Positions 34,525-43,137 of a DNA stretch of 43,137 nucleotides are shown in pieces. Every line of letters starts with the position of its first letter. The stretch's first letter is position 1. The notes below the pieces were generated by a model. It did no database searches. It was given only the letters and a program-made list of their open reading frames with translations, and was not told the DNA's origin. The position numbers and the translations under genes were made by a program. Origin of the DNA: Ganoderma boninense (Eukaryota; Basidiomycota; Agaricomycetes; Polyporales; Polyporaceae); the NCBI GenBank assembly GCA_002900995.3, contig PJEW03000028.1:1-43137 (forward strand). Reading direction: 5' to 3'.

Positions 34525-37462
34525 ACAGACACGAGTCATCCGCGATCTGTTGGCAGTCGATAAGGGAGAACTTGAGCGACTGATTGCGAGGTTCAAAGCG
34601 AACCCTAGGTATGAGCCGGAGACGCAAGAGCAAGTACGGTTGGTATCACTTGTGAACAAAGTTGGTACCATGCTCCACGACTTGCCGGGGACCGCTGGAT
34701 ACAAGCTGAAAATGCGGAACGAAATACGGTCCCTAGTAAACATGAGAGGTACGCCAGCCTTCTTTATTACCTTAAACCCATCGGATATTTACCACCCCCT
34801 CGTGAGGTTGTTTGCCGGACAGGATATTCAGATGGAGTACCTCGAACAAGGTCAAGAGCTCACCCAGTGGCAGCGAATGCAATTGGTCGCACGTAATCCC
34901 GCTGCGTGTGCGAAATTTTTCCACAAGATGATATCCTCCTTCGTTTCTATCGTCCTGAGGCACGGAAAGTCTGGAAGAGGCCTTCTGGGTAAATGTACAG
35001 GGTACTACGGGACGGTAGAGACGCAAGGAAGAGGTACCCTACACTGCCATATGCTCGTATGGCTTGAGGGGCATCCATCGCCTCAGAAAATGCGTGATAT
35101 GATGGTGGACTCCGAGCAGTTCCAGGCCGATTTGTTCACATGGCTGGAGAGCATCATAAAATGCGAGCTACTAGGCACAACAATGGTCGTACAGGAGACT
35201 GGCGGACCCCTGCCACGCCCAACCATTCCAGACACAGATGAATATGTGAACCCGTCGACCACCCTAGGGCCCAGCATAACCGAGGTCGATCCTGACCAAT
35301 TCTGGTTAAGATTCGCTAGCGACGTAAACGATATCGTGTCGCATACCAATTGGCATCAGCACACCGAGACATGCTGGAAACATCTCAAGCGCGGCGAAGC
35401 CAGGACGGACGAGAACTGCCGCATGAGAATAGATGGATCCACGCGGGCACAAACCACAGTAGATGAAGAGACTGGAGGTATACTGTTGCGCAGACTGCAT
35501 CCTCGCATAGCAAACTATAATGACTTGATCATATTTCTCATCAGGGCGAACATGGAGATAAAACATATTGGTTCAGGTGAAGGCGCAAAAGCTCTAATAT
35601 ACTATATAACAGACTACATAACAAAAGCATCGTTGCCCACCCATATCGGGCTGACAGCCCTACTGTACGCCATCAATCGGACAAACGAAAAGTATTCTGA
35701 CGTACCAAACTGGCAAGAGACGCGATCGTCAGGTGCATTGACAGTCGTGGTCAACAGTATGATGGCAAGGCAGGAAATATCACATCAGCAGGTCATGAGC
35801 TACCTGGTCGGCGGCGGGGATCAGTACAAGAGTGACAAGTTCAGAGTATTACATCACGGCGGTTTAGAACGGCTCGTCTTACGCCACTGGCTAAGCGACG
35901 AGGGCGACAACACAGTGCAACCCGAGTCGGCCACGAGCCCCCAGGTTGGGCAGTCTGCGGAGGGTGATACCGTGGAACTGACTGGGCCATCCACGAGTAC
36001 TGAGGCTGGGCCATCTGAAGAGGATGCGAACATGGAAGGGAGCAGGCCCACGAACGATGTGCAGGACATCACATCTGCATGCTACGAGACCCTCCGGCAC
36101 GGAGATGACGATGTAACCCTCTTCCTAGGGGCAGGATCTATATCTGCTGTCAATCAGCAGCAGGACTATCTATACAGACCAACAGACGAACCCTTCGCAA
36201 GCATGGGACCGTACGAGTACTTCGGGATGACGGAAAAAATAACCAGGGAAGGCGAATCCCGGCGGGTTCTGCGCAGAATGCAACCCGCCGCATCCACGCG
36301 AGCGAGAGGGCGACCAGAAGAAGCGAGAGCTGAATTTCACCCTGAGCATCCACAACACGATACGCACATTGTGAGGAAGCGTACCGTTTGGGTCATTCCA
36401 GTTCTCCTGGGAGATCGGATCCCTCGGCCTGATCGAAGCGAGGAGGAGCGTGAACAATGGGCCCGTACTGTGCTGACTCTGTTCACCCCGTGGCGCCATC
36501 CAAGAGAGTTGAAGGAGGAGTCGGAATCATGGTACGACGCTTATGAACGCCGCGCCCCAACCATCGCCCCAGAACATATGGTCATCATACACAACATGAC
36601 CGTCCTCAGTGAGTGCAAAGATGCAAGGGACAAGGCGAGTCTGGCACGCAAACAAGTCAAGGTACCTGCACAGATGCCCCCAGATCGAGCGCCATCGCCC
36701 GACCCTTTCGACGTCTTCGACACCGTCCCCCAAAGACCCGCGTACGCCCGAACGGCCGACGAGGCTATGGACGAAGAAGACTTGCGACAATCGACTCTTC
36801 TTCACGAGCTAGATAAGAATATCGGCACCAGGTTCCGGAGCGCTGTCGATAAATGCTTCTCTCAGCATGACCACATACAACAACACAGCGTAGAGGCTTA
36901 CGGGTCATCGAAGGAGCTCACAGACGACATGCGGGCAGATGTCGCTGCTGACCATGCAACGATGCGTCAACTGAAACGGAAAAGGCGGGCTGACGACGGG
37001 CACGAGCACCTGCAGGACGCCGACAGGAACGTCCGGCCTAGGCTCAATCGACCCCCTATCCTAGATATAATGACTCTGGATGCCAGATCGCAACCGGCTG
37101 ATCATCCGACCGGATCTGCAGACCGCGTGGCGGTGTACGATCCGCAGGATGTCGTATACCAGGTTATACTCGAAAAGAACCTGCGGTCTAATCCGGAACA
37201 GTTACGAGCGTTCGAGATTGTCAGTAAGCACGTAACGCGAGGTGGACCGCAGTTGCTGATGTACGTTGGCGGAGTCGGTGGGACAGGGAAGTCCCATGTA
37301 GTGAACTCGATCCTCCGCCTCTTCACGCTACTGGGAAGGCGGAAAAAACATACTTGTAGGGGCCCCAACCGGTGCTGCGGCGTTGTTAATCGGAGGACAC
37401 ACTATTCATTCACTCACCTTGTTGCCGGATGGCCCTGGGCGCGACCTGCAAGAGTTGTGTAA
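34448..37462 (+). pseudogene. Helitron RepHel, Rep (HUH-Y2) segment and helicase start
   Basis: About 1000 codons in the second frame. The Helitron-like N domain runs from about residue 85 (GTPAFFITLNPSDIYHP). The HUH metal-binding motif is HCH in GRGTLHCHMLVWLEG (about 35040). The two catalytic tyrosines are in YYITDYITK (about 35600-35630). A long acidic linker follows, then Walker A of the helicase, GGVGGTGKS (37268-37294). The frame is lost at a run of six A (37343-37348): with five A it would read on as KN-ILVGAPTGAAA, the normal helicase motif Ia. Confidence 0.85.
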
Positions 37463-38708
37463 AATATGGGAAGGTGTAGACTACTTGATACTCGATGAAG
37501 TTTCTATGGTAGGCGCGAAATTCCTTAGTCAGCTCAACGCACGAATGCTCCGCGCGAAAGGGTACGAAGAGAGTGCCTCGAACTTGCCATTCGGTGGAGT
37601 GAACATCATATTCACCAGGGATTTCGGACAGCTACGACCGGTCCTAGACCCGCCACTATACAGCCACTCCCTCGTAGAAAACCCCGGGCTGGAGTCGTGT
37701 CGAGGCAAAAGCAGCATTAGCGCTCTGATGGGGGCGTACCTGTGGAGAAGAGTAAACAACGTTGTGCTCCTCAAAATCAATCAGAGGCAGGCGGGAGACA
37801 AACTATATGCGGATCTCCTGAGCCGCGTCCGCGTCGGCAGAGCAAAGACAACCAATGCAGACGGTTTGCCTACCGATTTCAGCCTGCTCAAAACCAGATA
37901 TGCTGATCGACTAGCAGTTAACGACCCGCACACCCTACGGAGGTTTCAGGACACACCCATCATTGTCGGAAGGAAAAGGATCCGGGACTTACTCAACCTC
38001 CGGATTATGGGCCACCAGGCACAGCGGCTCAACGCGACAGTCCATCTTTACCACGCGAAGGATAAGATAGCGGGTCAAAGGGTGTCGACCGACGAGAGTA
38101 GCCATCTGTGGAGGTTGTCATCAACAGTCACGCACGACAGCTTAGGGAAGCTTCCTCTATTCCCAGGGATGAAAGTAATGGTCCAAGAGAATCTAGCATT
38201 CAGTAGTCGTGTCGTTAACGGATCAGAGGGAACAGTCAAAGACATCGTATACGAGGAAGAAGATGGGAAACGCTACCCCGTCGTGGTGTACGTGCACATA
38301 CCCGGTTCCGGGAAAATATGCGCCAACGCAGTCGATGATGTGGTCCCCATCTTTCCGGAGTGGACATCATTTGTATGGGTACGATCTGTGGAGGGGCGGG
38401 TAAGGCAGACGTCAGTGTCGCGTCTGCAATTGCCGCTACTGCCTGCGTATGCGTACACCGACTACAAGTCCCAAGGGCGATCATTAGACACCGCAATCGT
38501 AGACCCTGCAAGTGCAACCTCCATTCAAGGCATATACGTGATGCTGTCGAGGGTCCGCGCGCTCGAAGGACTAGCAATCCTAAGGCCGTTCAAACCCGGT
38601 AAAATAGAACAGCGGCTGTCGCAAGAACTTCGCACGGAATTGCAGAGGTTGGACGCCCTCGATGTAGAAACACACGCGAATTTTCTGTCCGCCTTTGGGA
38701 ACGTATGA
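37383..38708 (+). pseudogene. Helitron RepHel, helicase C-terminal segment
   Basis: About 440 codons in the third frame, directly continuing the helicase. Seen: GGHTIHSLT, Walker B LILDEVSMVG (about 37485), a motif III region reading FTRDFGQLRPV where family members have GDFxQLPPV, YTDYKSQGRSLDTAIVD (about 38460) and YVMLSRVRALEGL near the end. The G-to-R and P-to-R changes in motif III probably abolish helicase activity. TGA at 38706-38708. Confidence 0.85.
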
Positions 38709-38728
38709 TAGCACGACTGGACACTCAC

Positions 38729-38913
38729 CAAGGTTCCGCAAGTTCTCGTCGAGGCTCCCACGCACGGCTTCCCGAGACGTGCCAACAGACGACGGTCCAT
38801 CCAGATAGTCGACGATACACCGGCACACAATGTACGGGTACCAGCCCGAGCTTGACCAGGAAGCCGAAGCGGTACGAGTCCGAATAGGGTGGACCGAAGG
38901 CAGGTCGAAACAT
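38729..38913 (-). pseudogene. Exon fragment of an unknown gene next to the Helitron
   Basis: On the minus strand, a frame with MFRPAFGPPYSDSYRFGF and, in a second frame, DYLDGPSSVGTSREAVRGSL ends at a consensus donor (G|GTGAGTG, 38729/38728). The intron that should follow runs straight into the Helitron coding end 20 nt away. This suggests a host gene interrupted or truncated by the Helitron. The two frames need a small intron or indel between them. Weak evidence. Confidence 0.3.
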
Positions 38914-39830
38914 GGAGGTGCAAGCTTAAAGCAGTGAGTGCCGCGCATAGTTGCGGACATACGTATAGAGGCTGACCTAAGGTGGCGGTGGCGCGACACA
39001 TCCCACCCGGATCATCCCCTCCCAGACGCCAACAGCACCGCCACCATCCAGACACGACGGATGCCACCACTTCGCCACGTCAGTATCAACCTCCACGACG
39101 GACGACGGTAGAACGTACCGCGCACGCTCAACAGCGACCGTGACTCACGCGATGTGAGTAGGGATGCGGAGCTCGGCCACTTCGAAGTTCAGGAACAGGA
39201 CCGGATCGAGGCCGCTCTAACAGGCGGGGAACAAGCAGGTCCGCAACCTTATCCCCCGAAGCCGCAGCACTCCGCTGTAATTTGTAGTCTACAGTGGACG
39301 AAGTCTCCCGGCATACCTGTCCAACTGCCCAGAATCCTCACTATTAACCCATCAGCGGACGTGTTTGCATCCGCTGATGAATGCAGTAAGCATGTTCTCC
39401 CCACATCCGGGCACGGGCGATTGATCTGGACGCACGCACCCTGATCAGACTCCTCATGCACCCAGCCATATATGGCAGTCGCCGCGCGCCGCATAGAACC
39501 CCATTCGCTCTCTCCAACAGTCGTCGTTTCACCCAAACCAGCGAAGAACACACCCTCGCGTATAGTCGCCCTGCAGTGAGTCCGTTATATCTGTCAGGGC
39601 CGTACCGGAGCTCTAGCGTAGCATTCCTCTTACCCGCCCCACCCCGCGCTTTCTCTTTACGCGGTGTGTGTGCTCATGCGTCAAACAGTGCTCTACAACT
39701 ACATGGCCTCCACTAGGCCACCTCAAAACCTCCTGTACAAGCCGCGCATCCTTCGGTGGGTCCAATCTGCCACAGACGTAGGACCGCGCTGACCCGCACG
39801 TCCTGAAGCATCCAGCCCGAGATTCGGGGA
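38914..39830. other. No supported gene
   Basis: Frames on both strands (39154-39444 +, 39249-39551 -) conflict and have no motif. The Helitron 3' terminus may lie in the first part. A 5' exon of the next plus-strand gene may lie near 39700-39770 (donor GTGGGT, acceptor ATCCAG at about 39817), but no start codon fits. Confidence 0.4.
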
Positions 39831-40946
39831 ATGCTCGCCGACCATATGGACATATTGTCCCTCACGAAGTGGCGTGCAACATGCAAGACCAACTACGGCG
39901 AGGCGAAAGGGTCTCTCAAGCGGTCACTCATGGAGCTATTGAACCCATTCGTCCCGTACCCTCGCACCTTACTCGACATCATGTCCGAACACAACGCCAT
40001 CTTCGGAGGAGAGTTAGCACTGGCCTTCCTTCTGAGGGACGCGTATTACCGCCCCAAGGAACTCGAGATTTTCGCCGGCCACTTCGACTTTGAAGTCCTA
40101 TGCGACGCGCTGGCTGACAAACCTTCGATCGAGGAACGAATCGTAGGGCGTACAGACGTACTGAACAACACCGGCGACTCCCTTCGCCGGCTTGTGTCAG
40201 CATCGCTGATCCTCCGAATGGCAAACGGACGCACTATACTGGTCCATCGTTCATATACCCCGTCGGCGGCCGCGCCCCTCACCCGTGCTCCTTGTACAGC
40301 GCTTTCTAACTTCGTGACCCCCTTCGGTTGGGGGTGCAGCCATCCGTCTCTTACCCTGTCGCGCCGAGCGCTCATTGCGGACCAGGACCTGCCTTACCTT
40401 AGGCCGTCCGACCACGCGCTTCTAGACCATCTACTCAAACGCGATTTTTCCCTGGCGGTGTCGCCGGCTGCATGGCCAGAGTATCGACGGCCCTCCCTCC
40501 TCATCAAGGACGCCGATGCCCCCCCCGAGGTCGGGTACACGGAGATCGCCCAAGACGGCGAGGTAGTCGACCCTGCCGACGAGCATGTGGTCGCAAAGGA
40601 ATGCTGGCGGGACCGATACGTGTGTCCATCGCAAGGACGGTACTTTGGCGACAGAGGCTCATTTACCGACTTCTTTGACCCCCTCGGCGGTGACGAGTCG
40701 CACTGCGTCCGCAAGAACATCGCGCCGTTTGGCCCGATGGCGGTGTGGCGCATCAACTCCACTTTCGACTGTGAGGAGGGTTGCGATTACTTCGACGAGG
40801 TGCTCGAGGAGGGGGTGACATCAGTTCCCGTTCTTCTAAAATGGGATCCATTCGGAGACCTTCGTGAGGTGGCTGATCACCACCCGGGAAACGTCAGGCC
40901 CGATGGCGGCGTCCAAGGTGGTAGGGCCCGTGCTTATTCTGTATAA
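39831..40946 (+). CDS. F-box/NTase-like family protein (paralogue)
   Basis: An intact 371-aa frame. It starts MLADHMDILSLTKWRATC, which matches the helices of an F-box. The codons just upstream (PEIRG, after an ATCCAG acceptor) would complete an LPxE-type F-box start, so a first exon may be missing. Next come NAIFGGELALAFLLRD, aligned with GSTALAFLL of the copy at 18934-19722, and RPKELEI where that copy has DLD, so the acidic pair is lost. The C-terminal third shares YVCPSQGRYFGDRGS and APFGPMAVWR with the copy at 21779-22816. Role unknown. F-box proteins generally recruit targets to SCF ubiquitin ligase, which is inference here. Confidence 0.7.
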   Translation: MLADHMDILSLTKWRATCKTNYGEAKGSLKRSLMELLNPFVPYPRTLLDIMSEHNAIFGGELALAFLLRDAYYRPKELEIFAGHFDFEVLCDALADKPSIEERIVGRTDVLNNTGDSLRRLVSASLILRMANGRTILVHRSYTPSAAAPLTRAPCTALSNFVTPFGWGCSHPSLTLSRRALIADQDLPYLRPSDHALLDHLLKRDFSLAVSPAAWPEYRRPSLLIKDADAPPEVGYTEIAQDGEVVDPADEHVVAKECWRDRYVCPSQGRYFGDRGSFTDFFDPLGGDESHCVRKNIAPFGPMAVWRINSTFDCEEGCDYFDEVLEEGVTSVPVLLKWDPFGDLREVADHHPGNVRPDGGVQGGRARAYSV

Positions 40947-42081
40947 TAGTTTTATCTTCCATGATGTCGCATCGGTTCGCATCCCGGTCGTGATGAGCCC
41001 GACGTCCTGTATGTATCTATCTAGACGGAACCTGATGAAGTTGCGCCATATGCAAAGACCCCATTCGTTGTCTAGTCCTATGGACTCCAGTTTGCTCTGT
41101 CCGTACCCAGGCCCACTGAGCTGTGCACATCTACAACATACGGTCGTATGCAACCCGCCCCCCCACGGTTTTCAACCGAACCGCTACAGCCAAATCTCTC
41201 ACAGCGTAATGGGCACGCAACCAAACCGACACCCGCTTGATATACACCACGCTATTCGCAGAACGGGTAAGCGGAACGCGTCTCGAACGCTGTCGGAATG
41301 GAGGCTCCAAAGCCGACGCAGCCATCAGGACAACACGTCCGAACCGCCGAAGGTGCCAGGGGTCCATCTGATCCAAATACCATATCCGGTATGATCCACG
41401 TTTTGATGGCACCGTTTACATGGACTCGTATTTACTGCAAGGTAGACCCGGTTCACTCACGTGACCAGGAATATGGTCGCGGTGAACGGCTGCACTTTGT
41501 CCTTCTTAGATGCATGCTGCGCTCAGTCCTGACGGGAACCATCATGGCCCGCGTCAGCGGAGTCCACCTCCGCCATCGCCTCAGCGTTCCGCACTCGGAG
41601 GCTTCGATGTCGCTACGATTCTCCGTCGCAAATATCGCTCAAGGTGCGCAGGCTAAACACCTTTGGTATATACTAAGCCTTATCAGCTACGCACCGTAAA
41701 TCTCACAACGTTATATAGATCCGCTCAAGGGCCGCCGCCGACATTCTACGTGCCAGGATCTCATCAATACATACAAAGCCATCCTTTCGCCGGTGCCGAA
41801 CTGCACTCATCGGGACACTGATCTAAATCGACGCTCACTCGGGCGCGCAAGCAACCAAACTTTCGTGAGAGGTAGCGTTACACCCTGCGCCAAATGAAGC
41901 TCTCACGCGCACCGAGGAATTCGCGCGACGACCGCCTTTCAGGGCCGACCCGATTCAATGCACCCCAGTACCATGGTCTACCAGGGGGAGCGAAACTCGC
42001 CCAAGCAGTACCATGGACCGGCTACCGTGGTCTCCGCATGGATTGCATATTATTTGCTAGTCCCCCAAGTCCGGCGAGGAG
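40947..42081. other. No supported gene; laccase upstream region
   Basis: Short frames only. The last few hundred bases should contain the laccase regulatory region. No specific operator was identified with confidence. Confidence 0.5.
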
Positions 42082-42087
42082 TATAAA
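42082..42087 (+). promoter_or_regulatory. TATA box of the laccase gene
   Basis: TATAAA, 80 nt upstream of the laccase ATG at 42167, in the usual position for polypore laccase promoters. Confidence 0.65.
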
Positions 42088-42166
42088 GAATACGCCAGGG
42101 GAGGACATGCAACCCAGCTCAAGCCCCACTTGAACTTTCCAATACGGCCCTTCGCTCATTTTCTCG

Positions 42167-43137
42167 ATGGCCAAGTTTCAATTGTTGCTCTCCTTCATCA
42201 CCCTCCTTTTCGCTGCCTCTGTCTATGCGGGCATCGGTCCTAAGACCAACCTCATCATATCCAATGCAGACGTCGCCCCCGATGGCTTCACTCGTGCTGC
42301 TGTTGTGGTCAACGGGGTCTTGCCCGGACCCCTCATCACGGGGAACAAGGTGAGCCGAGTGCACACTCCCCATCCCCAAGACATTTACTGATGTTTTCGT
42401 CAATCTGTTCAACAGGGAGACCGCTTCCAGCTCAATGTCATTGACCAGATGACGAACCACACAATGTTGAAGACAACTAGCATCGTATGCCGCCTTCAAT
42501 TCCGAAATGTATATCCATCTCATTGTCTTTTCTAGCACTGGCATGGATTTTTCCAGAAGGGCACGAACTGGGCGGACGGTCCAGCGTTCGTCAACCAGTG
42601 TCCGATTAGTAGCGGGCACTCGTTCCTCTACGATTTCCAAGTTCTGGATCAGTCCGGTAAGCTTTTCCCTTCGCCGTGTGCTGTACACACGGATACTCAT
42701 GTCAGTTGCCCAGGTACATACTGGTACCACAGCCATCTATCTACGCAGTACTGCGATGGTCTCCGGGGTCCGTTCGTGGTATACGATCCCCATGATCCCC
42801 TCAAGAGGCTTTATGATGTTGATGACGGTCAGTTCCTGCAAGCATCATGACTACCATTCTGGGTATCTGACATTAACATTTCACACAGATTCGACTGTGA
42901 TCACCCTCTCCGACTGGTATCACACTGCTGCCAAGCTTGGGCCGCGCTTCCCGTGAGTGCGCCCCGGCACCGCCAGAGGTATTCCCAGGAAGAAGATTAA
43001 TGCTAATGCTAGTTTGATATGGGATACAGGCTCGGATCGGACTCGACTCTCATCAACGGCCTGGGCCGTAGCACTACCAACGCCACGGCTGCACTTGCCG
43101 TTATCAACGTCAGGCAGGGCAAACGGTACGTGCTTTC
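42167..43137 (+). CDS. Laccase (multicopper oxidase, EC 1.10.3.2), 5' part
   Basis: Secreted four-copper enzyme that oxidises phenols while reducing O2 to water. It acts outside the cell in lignin and phenol chemistry. Exons 42167-42349, 42416-42484, 42536-42656, 42714-42827, 42889-42952 and 43030-about 43125 stay in frame, with a further donor (GTACGT) at the window edge. A signal peptide of about 21 aa (ending SVYA) precedes [10 protein letters not shown], the usual mature start. Copper signature L1 is split over a junction and reads [16 protein letters not shown]2 is [15 protein letters not shown]. Both His pairs of the trinuclear site are present. The remaining two signatures (L3, L4) lie beyond the window. 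Laccases in polypores often occur as gene clusters. This one looks functional as far as seen. Confidence 0.95.

Larger units (their letters stand above)
32590..38708 (+). mobile_element. Helitron (rolling-circle transposon) body
   Basis: One coding unit running through three frames encodes the Helitron RepHel protein: N-terminal accessory region, HUH replication initiator and Pif1-like helicase. Helitrons move by rolling-circle replication, insert between A and T, and end in a hairpin followed by CTRR. I could not assign either terminus by eye, so the coordinates cover only the coding part. Two frameshifts and a damaged helicase motif indicate a copy that no longer makes its full protein. Confidence 0.85.

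Noticed and set aside
42119..42736. 205-codon minus-strand frame
   Set aside because: It is antisense to the laccase exons and introns.
1..43137. CRISPR arrays, bacterial operons or ribosome binding sites
   Set aside because: Gene structure with short introns is eukaryotic, and no spaced direct repeats of CRISPR type are present.

Overview
The window looks like a nuclear contig from a wood-decay basidiomycete, most likely a polypore (Polyporales). The reasons are a typical polypore laccase start at the right edge, many 40-75 nt introns with GT..CTAAC..AG signals, a Zn2Cys6 regulator, MYND and F-box-like genes, and a Helitron of the fungal type. Most real genes are split by several short introns, so single-frame open frames under-report them. 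Exon joins below were made by eye from splice signals, frame and family match, and have no transcript support.

Layout. 1-5.3 kb: nothing firmly recognised, apart from one tiny spliced frame. 5.3-8.3 kb (-): a complete but divergent ribonucleotide reductase large subunit (R1) in about 12 exons. 9.2-10 kb (-) and 10.6-12.0 kb (+): two spliced genes of unknown function. 12.7-17.9 kb (-): one Zn2Cys6 transcription factor gene, cut in two by a 2.7-kb near-perfect palindrome (arms about 1.29 kb, spacer 146 nt). Removing the palindrome restores a 696-codon reading frame. 18.9-22.8 kb: an F-box/nucleotidyltransferase-like gene broken by one TGA, an unknown spliced gene (+), and an intact paralogue (-). 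23.4-30.0 kb: four more genes, one with a MYND finger. 30.6-31.8 kb (-): a spliced ribonucleotide reductase small subunit (R2) with all metal ligands. 32.6-38.7 kb: a Helitron Rep-helicase with two frameshifts. 39.8-40.9 kb (+): a third F-box/NTase-like paralogue. 42.2 kb to the end (+): the 5' part of a laccase.

How it fits together. R1 and R2 together make one class Ia ribonucleotide reductase (dNTP synthesis). They lie 22 kb apart on the same strand, both are intact across every exon, and both are diverged. The usual C-terminal parts through which the subunits dock and R1 is re-reduced look altered in both. This suggests a second, specialised enzyme rather than the housekeeping one. The rest resembles an accessory, TE-rich region: lineage-specific gene families, a foldback element, a decaying Helitron and long stretches without recognisable genes.
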